The position numbers were made by a program, and so were the translations under genes. Below the pieces are notes generated by a model that saw only the letters and a program-made list of their open reading frames with translations, ran no database searches and was not told the DNA's origin. Positions 24,147 through 24,810 of a stretch of DNA of 24,810 nt are shown in pieces. Location of the stretch: positions 1-24,810 of the forward strand of contig CAYWKV010000026.1 in assembly GCA_964458835.1 (NCBI GenBank), read 5' to 3'. Numbering within the stretch: position 1 is the first letter of the stretch; every line of letters begins with the position of its first letter. This DNA comes from JAHJQQ01 sp964458835. Lineage in GTDB: Bacteria; Pseudomonadota; Gammaproteobacteria; Thiohalobacterales; Thiohalobacteraceae.

Positions 24147-24810
24147 TCAGGTGGGCCGGGGCAGGCGCAGGCGGAGCTCGTACTGCTGCACCTCGTCGCG
24201 CAGGTGCTCGAGGGACTGCCGGCTCACCGCGCTGCGGCTGCGGTCGCGCAGCTCGCCGCCGAGCCGCTCGGCCAGCTGCTGCGCCGTCGCGGCGAACAGA
24301 TCGAAGGCGCGCACCGGATTGAGCGGGCCGGGCAGCTGCAGGAACAGGCTCAGCCCGGGCGTGCCCTTCACCGCCAGCACCTCCGGCTCCAGCGTACCGG
24401 GCTCGACCAGATTGGCGACGCCGAACACCGGCGTGCCGCCGGCGCCGCCGTCCGGATAACGCTGGTAGATGTGCAGGTCGTCGTAGCGCAGCCCCGCCTG
24501 CTCCAGGGCCTCCGCCACCTCACCGCCCGCGAACGGCTGCCCCGGCGGCGCGACGACATAGAGGGCGACGATCTTTTCCTCCGCCGGCGCAGCCACCGGC
24601 GGCGCGGGGCGGCGGGGTGCGGAGGCGGCCGGCACCGGCGTTGTCTCGGCAGCGCCGCCGGGGCGGCGCTCCCGGGCCTCGGCCTGCAGCAGTTCCTGCA
24701 ACGACGACAGCTCGCGATGGACGGATTCCAGATCAGGTTCGTCGGCTGCGGCGGCGACGGAGGGCGGCGACGGCGAACGCTCGGCGGGCTGCGTCGGCGC
24801 GGACCTGGCC
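24147..24810 (-). CDS. zipA: Cell division protein ZipA (partial, runs off right edge)
   Basis: The frame is open to the window edge; the N-terminal membrane helix lies outside. What is visible is a Pro/Ala-rich linker (about 60-80 residues, for example APTQPAERSPSPPSV) followed by the FtsZ-binding domain: IVALYVVAPPGQPFAGGEVAEAL, LRYDDLHIYQRYPDGG, VFGVANLVEPGTLEP, GLSLFLQLPGP and AFDLFAATAQQLAERLGG, matching ZipA in order and content. ZipA tethers FtsZ to the inner membrane at the division site and is confined to gammaproteobacteria. It directly precedes ligA, as in E. coli, with 7 nt between. There is no start codon in the window; a TTG at 24701 is internal. Confidence 0.92.
   Translation of the reverse strand, partial: ARSAPTQPAERSPSPPSVAAAADEPDLESVHRELSSLQELLQAEARERRPGGAAETTPVPAASAPRRPAPPVAAPAEEKIVALYVVAPPGQPFAGGEVAEALEQAGLRYDDLHIYQRYPDGGAGGTPVFGVANLVEPGTLEPEVLAVKGTPGLSLFLQLPGPLNPVRAFDLFAATAQQLAERLGGELRDRSRSAVSRQSLEHLRDEVQQYELRLRLPRPT

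Overview
The window looks like chromosomal DNA from a high-GC gammaproteobacterium. The gene set fits that class: a PBP1B gene with a TPR lipoprotein gene after it, zipA directly upstream of ligA, SlyD, thiopurine methyltransferase, PilZ and DUF1631 proteins, and a three-subunit glycolate oxidase. I see no tRNA, rRNA, CRISPR array, transposase or phage gene. The genus cannot be settled from sequence alone; a Chromatiales/Ectothiorhodospiraceae-like organism is my guess.

Layout. Positions 1-2731 (minus) hold mrcB (PBP1B) and a translationally coupled TPR lipoprotein cut by the left edge. Positions 2854-4167 (plus) hold an NlpC/P60 lipoprotein and a DUF72 protein. Positions 4212-6866 (minus) hold a membrane-anchored VWA protein and a membrane-anchored coiled-coil protein, 9 nt apart. 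Position 7019-7675 (minus) is tpm. An IclR regulator (8003-8761, minus) faces a six-step metabolic cluster on the plus strand: a divergent phosphoketolase-like ThDP enzyme, a DUF1537 four-carbon acid sugar kinase, then glcD, glcE and glcF (8851-16803). A membrane-anchored protein of unknown function follows (16898-18235). The right part is all minus strand: slyD, a PilZ protein, a DUF1631 protein, ligA (split by a 10-N assembly gap) and zipA, which is cut by the right edge.

Most interesting system: IclR / ThDP enzyme / DUF1537 kinase / GlcDEF. By the chemistry of these families, a possible route is glycolate to glyoxylate (GlcDEF), two-carbon transfer onto glyoxylate (ThDP enzyme) to give 3-oxo-tetronate, phosphorylation (kinase), then decarboxylation to dihydroxyacetone phosphate. 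This is a hypothesis built from families and neighbourhood. A 36-bp imperfect palindrome between the divergent IclR and ThDP genes is a good operator candidate.

A second theme is a family of structured intergenic repeats (five clear copies, at about 7.7-7.9, 11.1-11.3, 12.7, 14.3-14.5 and 21.8-21.95 kb). They are built from degenerate short units (CCAAGRCG-like or CACGAARG-like) arranged as inverted, mostly nested arms. Three of the copies fill the three large gaps inside the metabolic cluster. Two copies are 41/45 identical across an arm plus its adjoining loop sequence, so they share descent. Finally, the N gap in ligA is an artefact: a 9-nt sequence is duplicated on both sides, and merging it restores one open frame.
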